A stretch of 8,488 bases of DNA. Origin: an uncultured Planctomycetaceae bacterium (GTDB lineage Bacteria; Planctomycetota; Planctomycetia; Pirellulales; Thermoguttaceae). The notes under the pieces are model-generated. The model was given only the letters and a program-made list of their open reading frames with translations. It was not told the origin of the DNA and did no database searches. The stretch lies in contig CAMZHY010000137.1 of assembly GCA_947307005.1 (NCBI GenBank), positions 1 to 8,488 of the forward strand. The letters run 5' to 3'. The position numbers and the translations under genes were made by a program. Shown here piece by piece: positions 6,537-8,488 of the stretch (positions within the stretch are counted from its first letter, which is position 1; each line of letters starts with the position of its first letter).

Positions 6537-6596
6537 TTTCGTCGCTCACCCCGTAATTGGGACTTTTTCGGCGTAATCGTGGGATTTTTCGTCGTA
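6537..6596 (+). repeat. Tandem direct repeats upstream of the esterase gene
   Basis: GGGACTTTTTCGGCGTA (6559-6575) recurs as GGGATTTTTCGTCGTA (6581-6596), differing by one base loss and one substitution. The conserved parts are offset by 21 bases, about two helical turns. A partial third copy, TTTCGTCG, lies at 6537-6544. They occupy the expected promoter region of the esterase gene, for which I see no good -35/-10 pair. Confidence 0.5.
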
Positions 6597-6624
6597 GAAC
6601 CGCTTGGTTGGAGTCGCCCGAATT

Positions 6625-8097
6625 ATGAAAAACGTTGTTTCCCCCCATCGGTTTCTTCGCTCCTTCCCTAAATTTGTTCTCTTCTTCGTTATCCTATTGC
6701 TCTTTACTGGAGAAACGCTGGCTTCCGTCAAATTGCCGCGTATTTTTGGGAACGACATGGTGTTGCAACGCGATGTAAAGACCCCGGTTTGGGGATGGGC
6801 GGAACCAGGTGAAAAAGTTACGGTTGAAATATGCGGTCAACAAAAATCAACAGCGGCGGACTCGCTTGGAAAATGGAGGGTTGAGCTTGCTTCCCAACCT
6901 GCAGGCGGTCCTTTTGAGATGACGATTCGCGCGTCAAACACGATCAAATTCACGAACGTTTTTTACGGCGAGGTTTGGATTTGCGCAGGCCAATCCAATA
7001 TGAGTTTTCCTCTCAAACGTTCTAAAGATGGGAAGTCCGCTGCGGAAACAGCAACGTATTCACAGCTACGTTTTATAACCGTCCCGACTCACAGCGCTGA
7101 AGAACCGCAGAATGACCTTACGGCTAAATGGGAGCGTTGCACGCCTAAAACAGCGCCGGAAGTATCTGCCGTCGCGTTCTACTTTGGACAATATCTACAT
7201 GAAAAACTGCAAGTGGCGGTCGGCGTCATCGTCGCCGCATGGAGCGGCTCGACAGGCGAGGCTTGGGTTGAACGCGACGAACTTGCTAAGTTTCCCGAAC
7301 TTTCGCCGCTGGTGGAACAACACAGGTTGGAAAAAGCGTCGCCAAGTCAAAAAGCCGGCTGTCTTTATAATGGTATGATCGCGCCTATTTGCCCTTACTC
7401 AGTCAGGGGAGTCGTCTGGTATCAGGGCGAATCAAACGCCAATCGCGCTTGGCAATACCGGACGCTCTTCCCCATTATTATCGCCAACTGGCGCGAAAAA
7501 TGGGGGCGTGGCGACTTGCCTTTCCTTTATGTTCAACTTCCCAATTACATGGAGTCGCGCGACGCGCCTTCCTCAAGCGCATGGGCTGAGCTTCGTGAAG
7601 CTCAACACAAAACGCTTGCTGTTCGTAACGTATACGAGGTCGTTACAATTGACGTCGGCGAAGCCAAAGACTTACACCCTAAAGATAAGCAAACGGTCGC
7701 CGTTCGTTTGGCGAACGTCGCCCTTGCCAAACATTACGGAAAAGACGTTCCTTGGACAGGTCCTGTATTTAAGTCGATGAAAATAAGCGATGACAAAGCG
7801 ATTCTCTCATTCACAAACGTTTATGAGGGATTGATCCAGAGTGAAAATTCTCGTTGCGATGGTTCCAAGCTCAGCGGATTTGCCGTCTCAGGCGTCGATC
7901 GAAAGTTTCACTGGGCGGAGGCCTCAATCGAGGGAACAGATCAAATTATCGTCTCAACGCCGGAGGTTCCTCATCCGGTCGCCGTCCGCTATGCTTGGGC
8001 CGACAATCCTATTTGCAACCTCGCCAACAGCGCGGGACTCCCTGCTAGCCCATTTAGAACTGACGACTGGGCTGGAGTTACAGTCGACGCTCGTTAA
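6625..8097 (+). CDS. Secreted sialate O-acetylesterase (SGNH-fold)
   Basis: A 490-residue protein of the usual length for the family, which removes O-acetyl groups from sialic acids or other acetylated glycans outside the cytoplasm. It has a basic N-terminus, a hydrophobic core (about 16-28) and a likely signal-peptidase I site after TLA (A33). A small beta domain (34-115; LPRIFGNDMVLQRD, VWGWAEPGE) precedes the hydrolase domain. GQSNM (122-126) carries nucleophile S124, GVVWYQGESNA (262-272) is the oxyanion/substrate block, and DLH (349-351) supplies D349 and H351. All catalytic blocks are intact. The ATG at 6625 is chosen: GGAG lies 11 bases upstream and the signal peptide then starts cleanly, whereas an upstream TTG (6604) has no ribosome-binding site. 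The true substrate could equally be acetylated plant or mucin glycans. No terminator separates it from the next gene. Confidence 0.93.
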   Translation: MKNVVSPHRFLRSFPKFVLFFVILLLFTGETLASVKLPRIFGNDMVLQRDVKTPVWGWAEPGEKVTVEICGQQKSTAADSLGKWRVELASQPAGGPFEMTIRASNTIKFTNVFYGEVWICAGQSNMSFPLKRSKDGKSAAETATYSQLRFITVPTHSAEEPQNDLTAKWERCTPKTAPEVSAVAFYFGQYLHEKLQVAVGVIVAAWSGSTGEAWVERDELAKFPELSPLVEQHRLEKASPSQKAGCLYNGMIAPICPYSVRGVVWYQGESNANRAWQYRTLFPIIIANWREKWGRGDLPFLYVQLPNYMESRDAPSSSAWAELREAQHKTLAVRNVYEVVTIDVGEAKDLHPKDKQTVAVRLANVALAKHYGKDVPWTGPVFKSMKISDDKAILSFTNVYEGLIQSENSRCDGSKLSGFAVSGVDRKFHWAEASIEGTDQIIVSTPEVPHPVAVRYAWADNPICNLANSAGLPASPFRTDDWAGVTVDAR

Positions 8098-8123
8098 GGT
8101 TTTCTTTAGCAACGTAAATTGCG

Positions 8124-8129
8124 TATAAT
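8124..8129 (+). promoter_or_regulatory. Consensus -10 box before the last gene
   Basis: A perfect TATAAT lies 11-17 bases before the candidate ATGs at 8140 and 8146. No good -35 box is present at 16-18 bp upstream (TTTCTT at 17). If used, the transcript would start near 8136 and be almost leaderless. The alternative is read-through from the esterase gene, with this box arising by chance. Confidence 0.3.
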
Positions 8130-8145
8130 CCTTTAGGCAATGATT

Positions 8146-8488
8146 ATGGTTGAAGCTCCCAGAAGATCGCACGGTTCAATATTTCGTCGTCCCCTTTACA
8201 TCGGCAGAACCGTCCTCCTCGTGCTAATGATGATCGCCGTTTCCTTCTCTTCCCCCGAATTGGGCGGCAAATCGAAGCTCGTCTTTGGAGCAAAACATGA
8301 AACAAATAAAGGCGTCGACGTCTTCCTTACAAAGGTTTCTTTTGAAATCGAGGGAGTCAGGCTTCTCGATTTTCTAGAGAACTATTCTGAAACGTACGGT
8401 TTCACCTTTTTTTTGGATCGACGTGTCGATCCGTCAACGCCTCTTACAGGTTCCTGCACAGACGAACCGCTTATTCGAGCGCTTGACG
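8146..8488 (+). CDS. N-terminal part of an exported protein with a secretin/STN-like domain (cut by window end)
   Basis: 114 residues are visible and the frame is still open at the last base. A basic start (MVEAPRRSHGSIFRRP) precedes a hydrophobic segment (about 22-36, TVLLVLMMIAVSFSS), a signal peptide or signal anchor. From about residue 64, VSFEIEGVRLLDFLENYSETYGFTFFLDRRVDP has the pattern of short secretin/STN-type domains ('F-x-PL-x-x-L-x-x-L-x-x-x-x-G-x-x-I-x-x-D'). The LDRRVDP box followed by PLIRALD resembles a repeated module in planctomycete envelope proteins of unknown function. AGG (8135-8137) sits eight bases before the ATG at 8146 and only two before the ATG at 8140, so 8146 is preferred, though either is possible. 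It begins 48 bases after the esterase stop with no terminator between, so the two may be co-transcribed. A T8 run (8407-8414) lies in frame. Confidence 0.65.
   Translation, partial: MVEAPRRSHGSIFRRPLYIGRTVLLVLMMIAVSFSSPELGGKSKLVFGAKHETNKGVDVFLTKVSFEIEGVRLLDFLENYSETYGFTFFLDRRVDPSTPLTGSCTDEPLIRALD

Noticed and set aside
6604..6624. TTG start seven codons upstream of the esterase ATG
   Set aside because: No Shine-Dalgarno lies before it, whereas GGAG precedes the ATG at 6625, and the signal peptide is better formed from the ATG.

Overview
The window reads as chromosomal DNA of a Planctomycetota bacterium, probably a host- or gut-associated lineage of moderate GC. This is inferred from the gene families. 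A membrane-anchored prenyltransferase/squalene-oxidase-repeat protein with an 'SSDLSVTGWQMLALHSG' core and a YRYLP tail, and a C-terminally cut protein with an 'LDRRVDP' box, are both styles typical of that phylum. A Tat-signal TIM-barrel 'sugar phosphate isomerase/epimerase' and a secreted sialate O-acetylesterase also fit. No rRNA, tRNA, CRISPR array, transposase or phage gene was found.

Layout. The left part (1-3420) lies on the minus strand: the squalene-oxidase-repeat protein (27-1940) and, upstream of it, a type II citrate synthase, gltA (2122-3420), separated by a strong hairpin terminator (2050-2089). A 760-bp divergent intergenic region (3421-4180) follows. It holds a perfect TATAAT -10 facing gltA and an excellent sigma70-type promoter (TTGACT-17 bp-TATAAA) facing right. 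The rightward promoter implies a leader of about 196 nt with several helices before the TIM-barrel gene.

The right part (4181-8488) lies on the plus strand. The Tat-exported TIM-barrel protein (4181-5065) ends in a textbook intrinsic terminator. Next come a YqhD-type NADPH-dependent aldehyde reductase (5304-6458) preceded by two inverted repeats and followed by another terminator, a secreted SGNH-fold sialate O-acetylesterase (6625-8097) preceded by a tandem repeat, and, 48 nt further on, the start of a secreted or anchored protein with a secretin/STN-like domain, cut by the window end (8146-8488).

Function together. Apart from the last pair, each gene is walled off by its own terminator, so this is a run of mostly monocistronic units rather than one pathway operon. 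The themes are central carbon metabolism (citrate synthase), aldehyde detoxification (YqhD) and envelope or extracellular glycan processing (TIM-barrel protein, sialate O-acetylesterase). I see no clear novel multi-gene system. The most interesting material is regulatory: the structured leader at 3984-4180, the palindromes before the yqhD-like gene and the direct repeats before the esterase. Three apparent upstream starts (TTG at 3435 and 6604, ATG at 5301) are probably wrong, judging by Shine-Dalgarno positions.
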